Below are positions 8,336 through 17,897 of a stretch of 38,864 nucleotides of DNA, one piece after another. The notes beneath the pieces are model-generated. The model did no database searches. It had not been told where the DNA came from and saw nothing but the letters and a program-made list of their open reading frames with translations. The translations under genes and the position numbers were made by a program. The stretch lies in assembly GCA_009885955.1 (NCBI GenBank), contig VFJS01000097.1, positions 1 to 38,864 on the forward strand, written 5' to 3'. The stretch's first letter is position 1; each line of letters begins with the position of its first letter. The stretch is from Spirochaetia bacterium. Lineage in GTDB: Bacteria; Spirochaetota; UBA4802; UBA5550.

Positions 8336-8404
8336 TTATCAGCATAATTATTGAAAATATCATAATTATACACAGCAAAATGTATTCAAAATTTAGGAGG
8401 CTTT

Positions 8405-8866
8405 ATGAAAAAATATTTTCTGTCTTTTGTCGTTTTTACTATGATTGTAACTGCAGGAGTAGTATTTGCCGGTCAGAGCAATACCGGATGCGGATTGGGG
8501 TCGCTGATTTTTAAAGGTGATGGCCTTATTTCTCAAACCCTTGCAGCAACTTTCAACGGGTCATTCGGATCTCAGACATTCGGGATCACTACCGGAACCT
8601 CGAATTGTTCGCAATTCCGCGGGATAGTGAACAATGAGCAGATAAACAAGTTTGTTGCCGAAAACATGGACAACCTGGCCAAGGACATTGCGAAAGGAAG
8701 CGGGGAATATGTCATGACCCTTGCCATACTGATGGACGTTAAGGATACAGAAAAACCATCCTTCTGTACAAAGCTCCAGTCGAATTTTTCAAGGATATTT
8801 CCATCGGACAAGGTGACCCATATCGATGTTCTTAACAATATCGATTCAGTCATGAAACACATTTAA
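8405..8866 (+). CDS. Secreted DUF3015-family protein
   Basis: A 153-residue protein starting with a clear signal peptide (MKKYFLSFVVFTMIVTAGVVFAG). The body matches the DUF3015 pattern: GCGLGSLIF, a region ending in TTGTSNCSQF, then FVAENMDNLAKDIAKGSGEYV and a C-terminal FSRIFPS segment. Three or four cysteines may form disulfides in the periplasm. Function is unknown. DUF3015 genes are often found next to DUF4105 genes, and that is the case here. The start is supported by AGGAGG seven bases or so upstream and a consensus promoter. A terminator hairpin begins 22 bases after its stop. Confidence 0.88.
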   Translation: MKKYFLSFVVFTMIVTAGVVFAGQSNTGCGLGSLIFKGDGLISQTLAATFNGSFGSQTFGITTGTSNCSQFRGIVNNEQINKFVAENMDNLAKDIAKGSGEYVMTLAILMDVKDTEKPSFCTKLQSNFSRIFPSDKVTHIDVLNNIDSVMKHI

Positions 8867-8879
8867 TTCAATAACTGAA

Positions 8880-10841
8880 TTGCACTCTAAAAAAAGGAGA
8901 TACCGGGAAACTGTTTTCCTGCTGTCTCCTTTTTTATTTTTTCTATTTCTATGCATCCCGTCGCACCTGAAAGCTCAGGATAAAACATATCTTGACCATA
9001 TTATCGCCGAAATTGAAAACCGCAGGCTTTACGAGGAAAGGTACTGGCATATCCTGCTGCACTATAAAAAATCCTTTTTCGGATACCGCAGCCTGATAGA
9101 CGACCCGAAGTTTTTTTTATCACCAAAGGGAAAATCAAACCCCAAAGACGAACTCATCGCCACGGCCCGCTCCTTTTTCGATGACGTGGACCCGGAAAAA
9201 CCGCATCCCGTCTGTAAATTTGTCGGCCGTTTCATGTGGCTCAAGGAAATATTGAAACTCGATTCATCCAGGCTGCCTGTACCGGCTTGTACAAAAGCGG
9301 AGAAAACCATTCAATACATGAAACCGGTTTCTGTCACCATGGTGTTCCCCACTTCCCACATAAACAGCCCGGCCTCGATGTTCGGCCATACGTTCCTGAC
9401 TATCGAGACGGAGACGAAAAGCAAACTGCTGGCATACTCGGTCAATTACGCGGCGATGCCCGACGACAGTCTGCCGTTTCTCTATGCCTTTAAGGGCCTT
9501 TTTGGATTTTACCCGGGATACTTTTCCATTCTTCCCTATTATGCAAAGATCCAGGAATACAGTGATGTTGATCATCGCGATATTTGGGAGTATCCCCTTA
9601 ACCTGGAACCCGATGAAATGAGGAGAATGATCTATCATGTGATGGAGCTGGAAGCTGTTTTTTCCGATTACTATTTTTTAGACGAAAACTGTTCATTCAA
9701 CCTCCTTTTTCTTCTTGAAGCAGCACGTCCGTCGCTCACCCTGACCGATAGTTTTTATAACCGCATTCCCGCCTGGGTCACAATTCCCATGGATACTATC
9801 AAAGAGGTAAAAAAACAGGGCCTGGTAAAATCCCCGATCTACCGGCCTTCAAAATCAACGGTCATCAGGCACATCTCATCATTGTTATCCCGGGAAAACC
9901 AGCAGGTGGTAATCGATATCGCCGACGGTAAGAAAAAACCGGATAGCATCAATGATCTGAATGTCTCCCGGGAAGATAAAATCAGGATCAGCGATCTTGC
10001 CGTTGAATATCTCCAGTATAAATTATCCAAGGATTACATTGAAAAGGAACAATACAATCAGATTTTTATTAACACCCTGAAGATCCGCAGTGCCCTCGGC
10101 AGCCCCGACGAAAAACGCTATGCCATACCGGAGCCGGTTTCACCTGAAAACAGCCATGATTCACACCGGCTGGGGCTGGGGGCGGGTTTGAAAAACCGCA
10201 AGCTTTACCAGGAACTGCAGTGGCGGCCTACCTATCATACCCTCCTGGATAATACCGACGGTTATGTTCCCGGCGCCGGAATCGTATTCGGGGATTTCAA
10301 TATCAGGTTTTACAACGAAGAGAAAAAATTTCAGGTACAAAAAATAGAACTGTGCGGGATTGATTCCATAAATCCCCGGGACCGTTTTTTCAGTTATGTA
10401 AAGACCATGTCCTGGAAATTCTCCACCGGTTTTACCAGGAGGATGATGCCGGATGGAAGCGAACAATTGCAGTACCAGATCAATCTCGGCGGGGGCTTCG
10501 CATACAGCGGAGGTGTGCTGGGGCTCTACTATCTGCTTGCGGAAACGGACACCGATATCAATCCCCGCCTGCATAACAATTATTCCGGTGGCCTCGGCGC
10601 CTCACTGGGCATGATAAACACCCTCTGGGGCAGGTTCACCTATCACCTGATGTGCCGTGACATGTATTACGGAATCGGCGAAGCCTGGAACGAGCTCAGG
10701 TTTTCACTTGGCATAGGTTTAATAATGAGCACCAATACGAGTATCATCTCAACCCTGTCCCGGACGATTGCCTACAATAAAAATTTGTCGAGTCATTCCC
10801 GGCAGGATGATGTAAATCTTTATGTTAATCTGTTTTATTAA
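8880..10841 (+). CDS. DUF4105 (Lnb N-terminal periplasmic domain) outer-membrane protein
   Basis: A protein of about 650 residues. After a signal peptide (VFLLSPFLFFLFLCIPSHLKAQ) it carries the DUF4105 domain; the segment with SPASMFGHTFLTIET and the later FLDENCSFNLLFLLE contain the conserved His and Cys that suggest a papain-like/NlpC-type fold. The last 200 residues are rich in alternating aromatic and small residues and end in NLYVNLFY, as in an outer-membrane barrel. The biochemical role is not known. The start is unclear: the only early in-frame start is TTG at 8880, without a ribosome binding site, 13 bases after the previous stop. A terminator hairpin overlaps the signal-peptide codons, so expression probably depends on read-through from the DUF3015 gene. 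Confidence 0.85.
   Translation: MHSKKRRYRETVFLLSPFLFFLFLCIPSHLKAQDKTYLDHIIAEIENRRLYEERYWHILLHYKKSFFGYRSLIDDPKFFLSPKGKSNPKDELIATARSFFDDVDPEKPHPVCKFVGRFMWLKEILKLDSSRLPVPACTKAEKTIQYMKPVSVTMVFPTSHINSPASMFGHTFLTIETETKSKLLAYSVNYAAMPDDSLPFLYAFKGLFGFYPGYFSILPYYAKIQEYSDVDHRDIWEYPLNLEPDEMRRMIYHVMELEAVFSDYYFLDENCSFNLLFLLEAARPSLTLTDSFYNRIPAWVTIPMDTIKEVKKQGLVKSPIYRPSKSTVIRHISSLLSRENQQVVIDIADGKKKPDSINDLNVSREDKIRISDLAVEYLQYKLSKDYIEKEQYNQIFINTLKIRSALGSPDEKRYAIPEPVSPENSHDSHRLGLGAGLKNRKLYQELQWRPTYHTLLDNTDGYVPGAGIVFGDFNIRFYNEEKKFQVQKIELCGIDSINPRDRFFSYVKTMSWKFSTGFTRRMMPDGSEQLQYQINLGGGFAYSGGVLGLYYLLAETDTDINPRLHNNYSGGLGASLGMINTLWGRFTYHLMCRDMYYGIGEAWNELRFSLGIGLIMSTNTSIISTLSRTIAYNKNLSSHSRQDDVNLYVNLFY
8889..8940 (+). 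terminator. Strong intrinsic terminator inside the 5' end of the DUF4105 frame
   Basis: Eleven bases AAAAAAGGAGA (8890-8900) pair with TCTCCTTTTTT (8925-8935). The inner GGGAAA (8905-8910) pairs with TTTTCC (8914-8919), closing on a 3-base loop. The T-run continues after the stem. It ends the DUF3015 transcript, yet it lies within codons 4-20 of the next reading frame. The A-rich left arm would also let it work on the opposite strand. Confidence 0.8.
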
Positions 10842-10908
10842 TGTTAACTTTTTTTGAAATCTGAAAGGTGGACTATGATAAAAGATTCAGCATAACTTTG
10901 TGTACTGA

Positions 10909-10951
10909 AAATCAGGACAACCCCGTAACCATACCGGGAAGATCCTGATTT
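10909..10951 (+). terminator. Probable terminator after the DUF4105 gene
   Basis: AAATCAGGA at 10909-10917 pairs with TCCTGATTT at 10943-10951, with a further CCCCG/CGGG pairing inside. A loose T-rich tract follows (CATTTT, then TTATTTTTT). Confidence 0.6.
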
Positions 10952-11262
10952 CATTTTAAAATATATTATTTTTTAAGGTATGATATGACCCGTATGTGCA
11001 AAAAATTTTTCCCATCAGCCGAATCCTATCAATCCTCTGAATCGCATCGTGATGATACTCATTTTTAGTAACTGCTCAGCCTGAAAATAGGAAAAAAAAT
11101 TTGCTCACGGATTATCACGGATAAACAGTGATAAAAATAAATATAAGGATGAGATAATAAATAAGGCTTGATATTTTAGCACGATAAAATAATCCTGAAT
11201 ACAGATAGCAGAGTAGCAGAAAAAATTAAAACCACCCGGAATTATTTGTAGACATAAGCGTT
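10952..11262. other. Intergenic region ahead of the hybrid kinase
   Basis: No gene seen. The sequence contains two close copies of a short motif (CACGGATTATCACGGATAAACA around 11105-11130, given in parts as CACGGATTAT and CACGGATAAA), which looks like a common dispersed bacterial repeat. No confident promoter was found. Confidence 0.35.
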
Positions 11263-13917
11263 ATGACAGTATGGCCCTATATCCATTTTTTCTGTGTTAT
11301 TTTCGACCTGTTTATTGGTGCATATATCCTCATTAAAAATCCGAAGGAAAGGCTCAACCAGGTTTTAGCACTGACCATTTTATGCTTTGCCTTCTGGGCA
11401 ATCACCATAATGTTTTTGAGCAACCCGCTTGTGTCAGAAGAAACCATGATTGCCATGTCCAAAATATTTTCACCGGGTTGGATATTTTTCCCCAGTTTTT
11501 CACTCTGGTTCTTTTTAATTTTTCTCGGGTATAAAAGGATATTAACCTCAAGACTGTTTTATGTGATAATTTTTTTTATCCCATCGGCCTTTTTTTACAG
11601 ACGTCTTCAAGGGGGCATGCTTGTCAATTATATCTGGACACCTGACGGCTGGTTGAATTCATGGGACAAGACATACTGGTCCTATGGCTATTTTTTATAT
11701 ATATTTGCATGTATAGTTACCTGTCTTGTACTTCTTATAAAACAATGGGTAAAAACGGATAATCAGCTTTTAAAAAAACAGTGCATGATAATGGCGGTTA
11801 CCGGCTTTACGGGATTCTTCATCGGTTCAATGCTGAATATTGTTATTCCCCTTCTTAAACTTGGATCCAACCTGTATAACGCCAGCCTGACGACACTTTT
11901 TTGGGTTATCGGCATTGCATATGCCATTGTCAGGTACAAACTTATCGTCATATCACCGTCGACTGCTGCGGAAAATATCATATCCACAATGTCCGATTCC
12001 CTTATCCTTCTTGATAAGACGGGTGCAGTAATTATTGCGAATAAAGCCCTGGAAAATCTGACCGGCAGGAGCTTGGCTCAGCTGGTCAATAAGAATCCGG
12101 ATTTCATTTTTGATGATAAACATAAAAAAATTTCATTGCCCGATGAAATCAGTAAGCATGAACCGGTAAAAAACAGAGAACTTTTTTTCAATACCATCAA
12201 CAATGAAAAAATTCCGGTTCTATTATCCTGCACTATTTTACGGGATAACCAGAATCATATATCCGGCATCGTATGCGTGGCCCGGGACATCTCCGACAGG
12301 AAAAGATATGAAAGAGAAATAATAAAGGCCAAGGAGGATGCGGAAAATGCAACAAGGTCAAAAAGTGAATTTCTTGCAAGGATGAGCCATGAAATCCGCA
12401 CACCCATGAACGGAATCATCGGAATGGCGGAACTCATGAAATACACTGAATTGACCGGGGAGCAGGCCGGCTTTACAGAAACCATTCGCTCCAGCGCCGA
12501 GTCGCTTCTTTCAATTATTAATAACATCCTTGATTATTCAAAGGGTGAAGCCGGTAAACTGGAACTGGAAAAAATGCATTTTGTCCCCGGGAGCGCCATA
12601 GAAGATATCGCGGATATCATATCACTGGCAGCGCATAAAAAAGGGCTCGAGCTGGTTTGCATGATAGACCCGGCGCTTCCGGAAGTTGTTACCGGAGACC
12701 CGGGGAAGCTCAGGCAGATTCTCATCAACCTTGCAGGCAACGCAATCAAGTTTACCCCGGGCGGGGAAGTTTTCATCAAAGCCGAGGTCGTGGATGATGA
12801 CGGCAGGTCAATAAAAGTGCGGTTCAGCATAACAGATACCGGGATCGGCATCCCCGAAATCGCACATGATAAAATTTTCCATTCATTCACACAGGAAGAT
12901 TCCTCTATAACAAGAAAATTCGGAGGGACCGGGCTGGGGCTGGCAATTTCAAGGCAGCTGGCGGAACTGATGGGCGGGGAGATCGGCTTTTCAAGTGAAC
13001 CGGGCAGGGGTTCAACATTCTGGTTTACGGTAAATCTGGATACCCTGAACCCCGGGATTAAAAAGAAACAGGATAATCTTCCGGGAATCAACGGCAGGCA
13101 TGTTCTTGTAATATCCGGCAATTGCAACTCCAAAAGAACAATTACATCATACCTTGAGTATTGGGGATGTACCCACAGTGAGGCCTCGCGCATAGAGGAT
13201 GCCGTTACAAGTATTGAAGAGTCCATCGATGACCGTTTATTCGATATCATCATTGCCGATATCCCCTTTCCAGACGGGAAGGGGGAATTTCTGAATACCG
13301 CTGTTAAAAAAATTCCTGAATACAGAGATTGCTCCATGATCCTTCTGACCCCCTTTGGCCAGCGGGTAGATCACGGTAAAATTCAAAAAGCAGGTTACAA
13401 CTGGCACCTGACGAAACCGGTTAAACCATCCCGGCTTTTTAAATGTTTCAGGGAAATATCAAAAAAAAATCAGGAATTGCTGAAAAATCCGGGACAATTG
13501 ATTCCCATGGAAAGCGCCGGCACGGAGAGTGAAAACGGGAAAATAAGAATTCTTCTTGCCGAAGACAATGAAATTAATAAGACCATTGCCGTCAGGTTGA
13601 TTGAAAAATTCGGATATACTATTGATGCGGTATCAAACGGGTTGGAAGCCGTTGAGGCATTAAGGACCATACATTACAATCTTGTCCTCATGGATATCCT
13701 GATGCCTGATCTTGACGGGTTTCAGGCGGTAATGATGATCCGGGACCCCGGGGCCGGGATTCTGAATCCTGCTATTCCGGTAATTGCCATGACCGCCCAT
13801 TCAATGATAGATGATCGTGAGAAATGCATAAATGCGGGAATGGACGATTATATCTCGAAGCCAATCAATTCCTCGGAGCTCCTTGAAAAGATTGAAAAAT
13901 GGACCGGTTGGAGATAG
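11263..13917 (+). CDS. Hybrid sensor histidine kinase with two receiver domains
   Basis: An 884-residue membrane-bound hybrid kinase. Residues 1-235 hold about seven hydrophobic helices, like the 7TM sensor region of many histidine kinases. A PAS domain follows (about 236-350), then HisKA with the phospho-acceptor His376 in FLARMSHEIRTPMNG. The ATPase domain is at about 475-590 (NLAGNAIKFT, DTGIGIP, GGTGLGLAIS). Next come a first receiver of about 605-730 (IIIADIPFPDGKG, a less typical sequence but with the Asp kept) and a second of about 755-880 with AEDNEINK and phospho-acceptor Asp811 in LVLMDILMPDLDG. No output domain is present, so phosphate probably passes on to another protein, such as the receiver two genes on. 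The ATG lacks an obvious ribosome binding site. Confidence 0.93.
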   Translation: MTVWPYIHFFCVIFDLFIGAYILIKNPKERLNQVLALTILCFAFWAITIMFLSNPLVSEETMIAMSKIFSPGWIFFPSFSLWFFLIFLGYKRILTSRLFYVIIFFIPSAFFYRRLQGGMLVNYIWTPDGWLNSWDKTYWSYGYFLYIFACIVTCLVLLIKQWVKTDNQLLKKQCMIMAVTGFTGFFIGSMLNIVIPLLKLGSNLYNASLTTLFWVIGIAYAIVRYKLIVISPSTAAENIISTMSDSLILLDKTGAVIIANKALENLTGRSLAQLVNKNPDFIFDDKHKKISLPDEISKHEPVKNRELFFNTINNEKIPVLLSCTILRDNQNHISGIVCVARDISDRKRYEREIIKAKEDAENATRSKSEFLARMSHEIRTPMNGIIGMAELMKYTELTGEQAGFTETIRSSAESLLSIINNILDYSKGEAGKLELEKMHFVPGSAIEDIADIISLAAHKKGLELVCMIDPALPEVVTGDPGKLRQILINLAGNAIKFTPGGEVFIKAEVVDDDGRSIKVRFSITDTGIGIPEIAHDKIFHSFTQEDSSITRKFGGTGLGLAISRQLAELMGGEIGFSSEPGRGSTFWFTVNLDTLNPGIKKKQDNLPGINGRHVLVISGNCNSKRTITSYLEYWGCTHSEASRIEDAVTSIEESIDDRLFDIIIADIPFPDGKGEFLNTAVKKIPEYRDCSMILLTPFGQRVDHGKIQKAGYNWHLTKPVKPSRLFKCFREISKKNQELLKNPGQLIPMESAGTESENGKIRILLAEDNEINKTIAVRLIEKFGYTIDAVSNGLEAVEALRTIHYNLVLMDILMPDLDGFQAVMMIRDPGAGILNPAIPVIAMTAHSMIDDREKCINAGMDDYISKPINSSELLEKIEKWTGWR

Positions 13918-13987
13918 ATTCAAGTGGGAACAAGTTTTTTTAGAATGCATGGGAAGTCATAATAAAATATCCGGAGTGATTGATTAT

Positions 13988-16771
13988 ATGGTATCACAGA
14001 TTAGACAATGGATGAAGCCGCCTGTTTTTGAAGGGGACGAAGACAAGACAATTCACGCATCAATCATAAATACGTTCATTATCAATATTGGCGCCATACT
14101 GCTGATCTTCTCTTTTGTCTTGATTCCTTTCTTTGCAGTTCATAAAATCGGCTCTGCAATTCTTCTGGCCATAGTGTTCCTATCACTCGTAACCGGGCGT
14201 TATCTGCTTTTCCGGGGGCAGGTCCGGATAAGCAGCATTGTGATGGTTTCGGTTATCTGGTCCTGCTTTATTTTCATGGCCCTGGTTTCCGGAGGCTCAC
14301 ACAGTCCCGCGATGTTTTACCTGGCCTCGGTCACATTGATTGCAGGTTTTGTTCTGGATATCCGGGCAGCGAATATATTCGCGGTTCTTACAATACTGAT
14401 TTCATCGATGGATGTCATTCTTGAGATACAGGGAAACACCCTGCCGGTTATTTTTCCTTTCACTCCATTCACCGGCTGGCTCGCCTTTGTTCTGGGCCTG
14501 GTGTTCATGATCAGCGCGCGGAATATTTTCGTATTTAATCATAACAAAGCCCTCATTCTTGCCCGCCAGGAGGTTGCAGCCCGCAGGCAGGCAGAAATGG
14601 CGCTCCGAGAGAGCGAAGAGCGGTATCGTACCCTGTTCGAACAGGCCAGTGACGGCATATTCTATCTATCCACTGACGGTAAAGTTTTAATGGTAAACGA
14701 ATCATTCGCCAGGATGCATGGGTACAGCGTGGAGGAAATGAAGGACATGCCGCTGCAGGATCTGGATACTCCTGAGGGTACCCTGCTGTCGAAGGAGAGA
14801 ATGCCGCGAGTTCTTTCAGGAGAAATTATTGAATTTGAGGTGGAACATTACCACAGGGATGGTCATGTTTTTCCCCTGTCAGTTTCAACGGGACTGATAT
14901 CCGTTGGCGGTAAGCAGATCATCCAGGCATTCCACCGCGATATAACCGAGCGCAAGAGGGCGGAAGAGATTCTACGGGCAAGTGAAGAAAAATATTACAA
15001 CCTTTTCCGGGATGCGGCAATAGGTATTTTCCATTCCACCTTTGATGGAAGATTTATTGATTTAAATCCCGCCATGGCAAAATTGTTGGGATATGATACC
15101 CCTGAAGAAGTAATCATGGATATCACCAATATTGCCGAACAGGTTTACTCGGTGGCGCCTGAACGCGATGTCATTGCAACTGACGCAAAGAAATCGGGCG
15201 GTCTTATCACCACGGAAAACCATTTTCGGCACAGGGACGGAACATTGTGGTATGGAAGGATGCACATGCGGATCGTGTATGACCATCAGGGCAGACCAGG
15301 CCATTACGAGGGGTTCGTCGAGGATATCACCGGGCACAGGCAGGCTGAGAAATTTTTAAAGGACATCATAATTAAAAATCCAATGTCAATTCAGGTTTTG
15401 GATAAGGATGGGCTCACACTGGAAGTTAACCCTTCGTATAAATTACTTTTTGGATCTGTTCCACCTTCGGATTATTCAATTTTTAATGATTCTCAATTAA
15501 CACAGCAAGGACTCGGAGAGATTTTTGACCGGTTAAGAAACGGTGAGATTGTGTATTTTCCAGATGTTTATTTTAACGCGCGTAATTCGATCTCTGAGTT
15601 GCCGGATGTTTCTGTATGTGTACAGACTATTGGTTTTCCGTTAAATGACAGCAAAGATAAACCGGAAAAATTTGTTTTAATGCATGAAAACATCACCAAG
15701 CGCAGGCAGGCGGAAGATGAAGTTATAAATGCAAAAGTACGGGCAGAAGAAAACGAAACAAAATACAAAACACTTTTTGAGGCAAATATCGACGGTATCT
15801 CAATATTTCGTCTGGAAGAGAACGGATTTCCCAGAACGATACTGGACATGAACGAAAATGCTCATGAATTGCTGGGCTATACGAAAGACGAAATGATTGC
15901 CATGAGCCCAGGTGATCTTGAATCGGGCGCAACAAAAGAAAATATAGAAAAACGAATTGAAGATCTGAAAACAAAGGGGCTTTCAAGTTTTGAAACAACT
16001 CTCAGGCATAAAAAAGGGTATGATTTAAATGTTGAAATTAAAGTAATAGTTATTTTTTATGAAAATCAACCCGCCTTAATGAATATTGTCAGAGACATCA
16101 CCGGGCGCAAGCGCACCGAGGAGCATATCATAAAATCCCTCCGCGAAAAAGAAACTCTTATCCGCGAGGTGTATCATAGAACAAAGAATACGATGCAGGT
16201 TATCCGCGGCATGATTGTGCTCCAGGCCGCTGATTTTCCGGAGAATTCAGAGATGCAGCATCTGGTAAAAATTACTGAAGATAGAATTCAGGCGATGTCA
16301 CTTGTGCATCAGATGCTCTATCAGAGCCAGGATCTGTCACAAATTTCAATTAAGGAATATATATGGGACCTGTCCCAATTAATTTTTGAAAGTTACAGTA
16401 TTTCAAATGATAAAATAGTATTAGACATTAGCATCGACGACCACTACTTTCTGCTTGATACTGCAATCCCCCTGGGATTAATTCTGAATGAGCTTATCAC
16501 GAATTCATTAAAATTCGCCTTTCCCGATAACCGGAAGGGGATTATCAGAATAGTTCTCAACAGGAATGAATCGGGAAATGTGTTGCGATATTCCGATAAC
16601 GGAGCCGGTGCCCCTGATGGATTTGATTTCCGGAATACAAAGACGCTGGGGCTGAAGCTGATTCACAGCATTGGTGAAAAGCAGATGCGTGGCAGGGTAA
16701 TCATGGAGAATCAAAATGGAGTCTGTGTTTCATTTACATTTCCCGATTCTCATTACAATGCAAGGGTTTAA
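13988..16771 (+). CDS. Multi-PAS sensor histidine kinase (HWE/HisKA_2 type)
   Basis: About 927 residues. Roughly residues 25-185 contain six hydrophobic helices forming a membrane sensor. Four PAS domains follow at about 204-330, 328-450, 455-570 and 578-708, each ending in the usual DITERK/DITGR type linker. The kinase part carries His730 in LIREVYHRTKNTMQVI, the HisKA_2/HWE signature, and a compact ATPase domain (LGLILNELITNSLKFAF, YSDNGAGAPDGFD). I chose the ATG at 13988 because GGAG lies 11 bases upstream. An ATG at 13949 is also in frame, and the frame stays open back into the preceding gene, but without a ribosome binding site. The stop is one base before the next gene, a receiver, its likely phosphorylation partner. 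Confidence 0.9.
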   Translation: MVSQIRQWMKPPVFEGDEDKTIHASIINTFIINIGAILLIFSFVLIPFFAVHKIGSAILLAIVFLSLVTGRYLLFRGQVRISSIVMVSVIWSCFIFMALVSGGSHSPAMFYLASVTLIAGFVLDIRAANIFAVLTILISSMDVILEIQGNTLPVIFPFTPFTGWLAFVLGLVFMISARNIFVFNHNKALILARQEVAARRQAEMALRESEERYRTLFEQASDGIFYLSTDGKVLMVNESFARMHGYSVEEMKDMPLQDLDTPEGTLLSKERMPRVLSGEIIEFEVEHYHRDGHVFPLSVSTGLISVGGKQIIQAFHRDITERKRAEEILRASEEKYYNLFRDAAIGIFHSTFDGRFIDLNPAMAKLLGYDTPEEVIMDITNIAEQVYSVAPERDVIATDAKKSGGLITTENHFRHRDGTLWYGRMHMRIVYDHQGRPGHYEGFVEDITGHRQAEKFLKDIIIKNPMSIQVLDKDGLTLEVNPSYKLLFGSVPPSDYSIFNDSQLTQQGLGEIFDRLRNGEIVYFPDVYFNARNSISELPDVSVCVQTIGFPLNDSKDKPEKFVLMHENITKRRQAEDEVINAKVRAEENETKYKTLFEANIDGISIFRLEENGFPRTILDMNENAHELLGYTKDEMIAMSPGDLESGATKENIEKRIEDLKTKGLSSFETTLRHKKGYDLNVEIKVIVIFYENQPALMNIVRDITGRKRTEEHIIKSLREKETLIREVYHRTKNTMQVIRGMIVLQAADFPENSEMQHLVKITEDRIQAMSLVHQMLYQSQDLSQISIKEYIWDLSQLIFESYSISNDKIVLDISIDDHYFLLDTAIPLGLILNELITNSLKFAFPDNRKGIIRIVLNRNESGNVLRYSDNGAGAPDGFDFRNTKTLGLKLIHSIGEKQMRGRVIMENQNGVCVSFTFPDSHYNARV

Positions 16772-16772
16772 C

Positions 16773-17141
16773 ATGAAGAAAGCAATTCGTATCCTTTTAG
16801 TGGAAGATGAAGTGGTAACGGCAATGCTCATGGAAAAGCAATTGGAAGGTGTTGGATACCCAGTCTCAGAACATGTCACAACCGGCGAGGACGCGATAAT
16901 CTGCGTGAAGCAGAATCCTCCTGATTTAATTTTAATGGATATCAGGCTGGCAGGTGAAATGAATGGAATTAAAGCCGCGTCAGTCATTAAGTCTGAATTC
17001 GCTATACCGGTTATATTTATTTCGGGTTATGATGATAAGGCTATCAGGGAAAAAGCTGAAAAAACCGGCCCGCTGGGATACCTGGTAAAGCCACTTAAAA
17101 TTGGTAAATTAAAAATGCTGATTGATACGCATTTCGAATAA
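16773..17141 (+). CDS. Single-domain response regulator
   Basis: A 122-residue receiver domain alone. The acidic pocket is VEDE near residues 10-13, the phospho-acceptor Asp is in LILMDIRLAG, and the conserved Lys is in GYLVKPLKIGKL. The sequence style (GEDAI, GIKAASVIKSEFAIPVIFISGYDD) is typical of receivers paired with HWE/HisKA_2 kinases. The start ATG is one base after the kinase stop and has AAGGG 6 bases upstream, so the two are co-translated. Without an output domain it probably acts by protein contact or as a phosphate shuttle between the two kinases. Confidence 0.92.
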   Translation: MKKAIRILLVEDEVVTAMLMEKQLEGVGYPVSEHVTTGEDAIICVKQNPPDLILMDIRLAGEMNGIKAASVIKSEFAIPVIFISGYDDKAIREKAEKTGPLGYLVKPLKIGKLKMLIDTHFE

Positions 17142-17165
17142 TCAGGGATTTCCATTCACAAAATT

Positions 17166-17897
17166 ATGAAACACCAGAAAAAGTATTATATCATTGCAGC
17201 CGGGCTGTTTCTTGTCACCGGTATGGCCCAGTGCCTGAGATATTCATATTACCATGGTTTTTCGATGAAATTTTTTATATATCTCCTTCCGGCAACTGTT
17301 CCTGTAATTGTAATGTATCTACGGAACAGATACAATTCAAAAATCATAAGAATTGTATCTATACTAACATCTGTTATAATTATAATTTTTTGGATTGTAT
17401 TGTCAATAGTAAGCGAATTTATCCTGATATCGACAAAAGAGAATACATCAATACGGGAGTATCATTCACTGCTGGGCCAATACCGGGTTTCAAACAGCAG
17501 ACTCACAGATCATTTTCCCGGATCTGTTCCCATGGAAGCAAAGGATGTCCATTTTTCACATCTTCCCGCTTTTTTGCAGGGTGGTTCCCATATTCAATTG
17601 CGCTATTCACTCCCTCAGAATATGATACGGGAATTATATAAAGAGTACTCCCGGGTTAAAATAAAATCCTTTTCCGGCGGAAATTTCAATGACCACATAC
17701 ATCAGCCCGGCGGGATGCCGACTACCTTCGATTACTCGGATAAAAAAGGAGACAGGAGATTTAGCGGTGACTTCGAAATCATGGTATTCGATGACAGGAG
17801 CAATAGTAAAAGCAAAACCTGGAACCATGGGCGAAGTCATGGTGTCGCCATTAGTCTGCAGAAAAATATCATCATATACTGGGCTGAGAGCTGGTGA
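17166..17897 (+). CDS. Unknown membrane-anchored protein
   Basis: A 243-residue protein of unrecognised family. The first 85 residues contain three hydrophobic segments (IIAAGLFLVTGMAQCL, FFIYLLPATVPVIVMYL, ILTSVIIIIFWIVLSIV). The rest is soluble, probably periplasmic, and ends in GVAISLQKNIIIYWAESW, which resembles the closing strand of a small alpha/beta domain. It follows the receiver by 24 bases and may be the last gene of that cluster. The antisense frame over its 3' half is open as well, but codon use and protein character favour this strand. Confidence 0.65.
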   Translation: MKHQKKYYIIAAGLFLVTGMAQCLRYSYYHGFSMKFFIYLLPATVPVIVMYLRNRYNSKIIRIVSILTSVIIIIFWIVLSIVSEFILISTKENTSIREYHSLLGQYRVSNSRLTDHFPGSVPMEAKDVHFSHLPAFLQGGSHIQLRYSLPQNMIRELYKEYSRVKIKSFSGGNFNDHIHQPGGMPTTFDYSDKKGDRRFSGDFEIMVFDDRSNSKSKTWNHGRSHGVAISLQKNIIIYWAESW

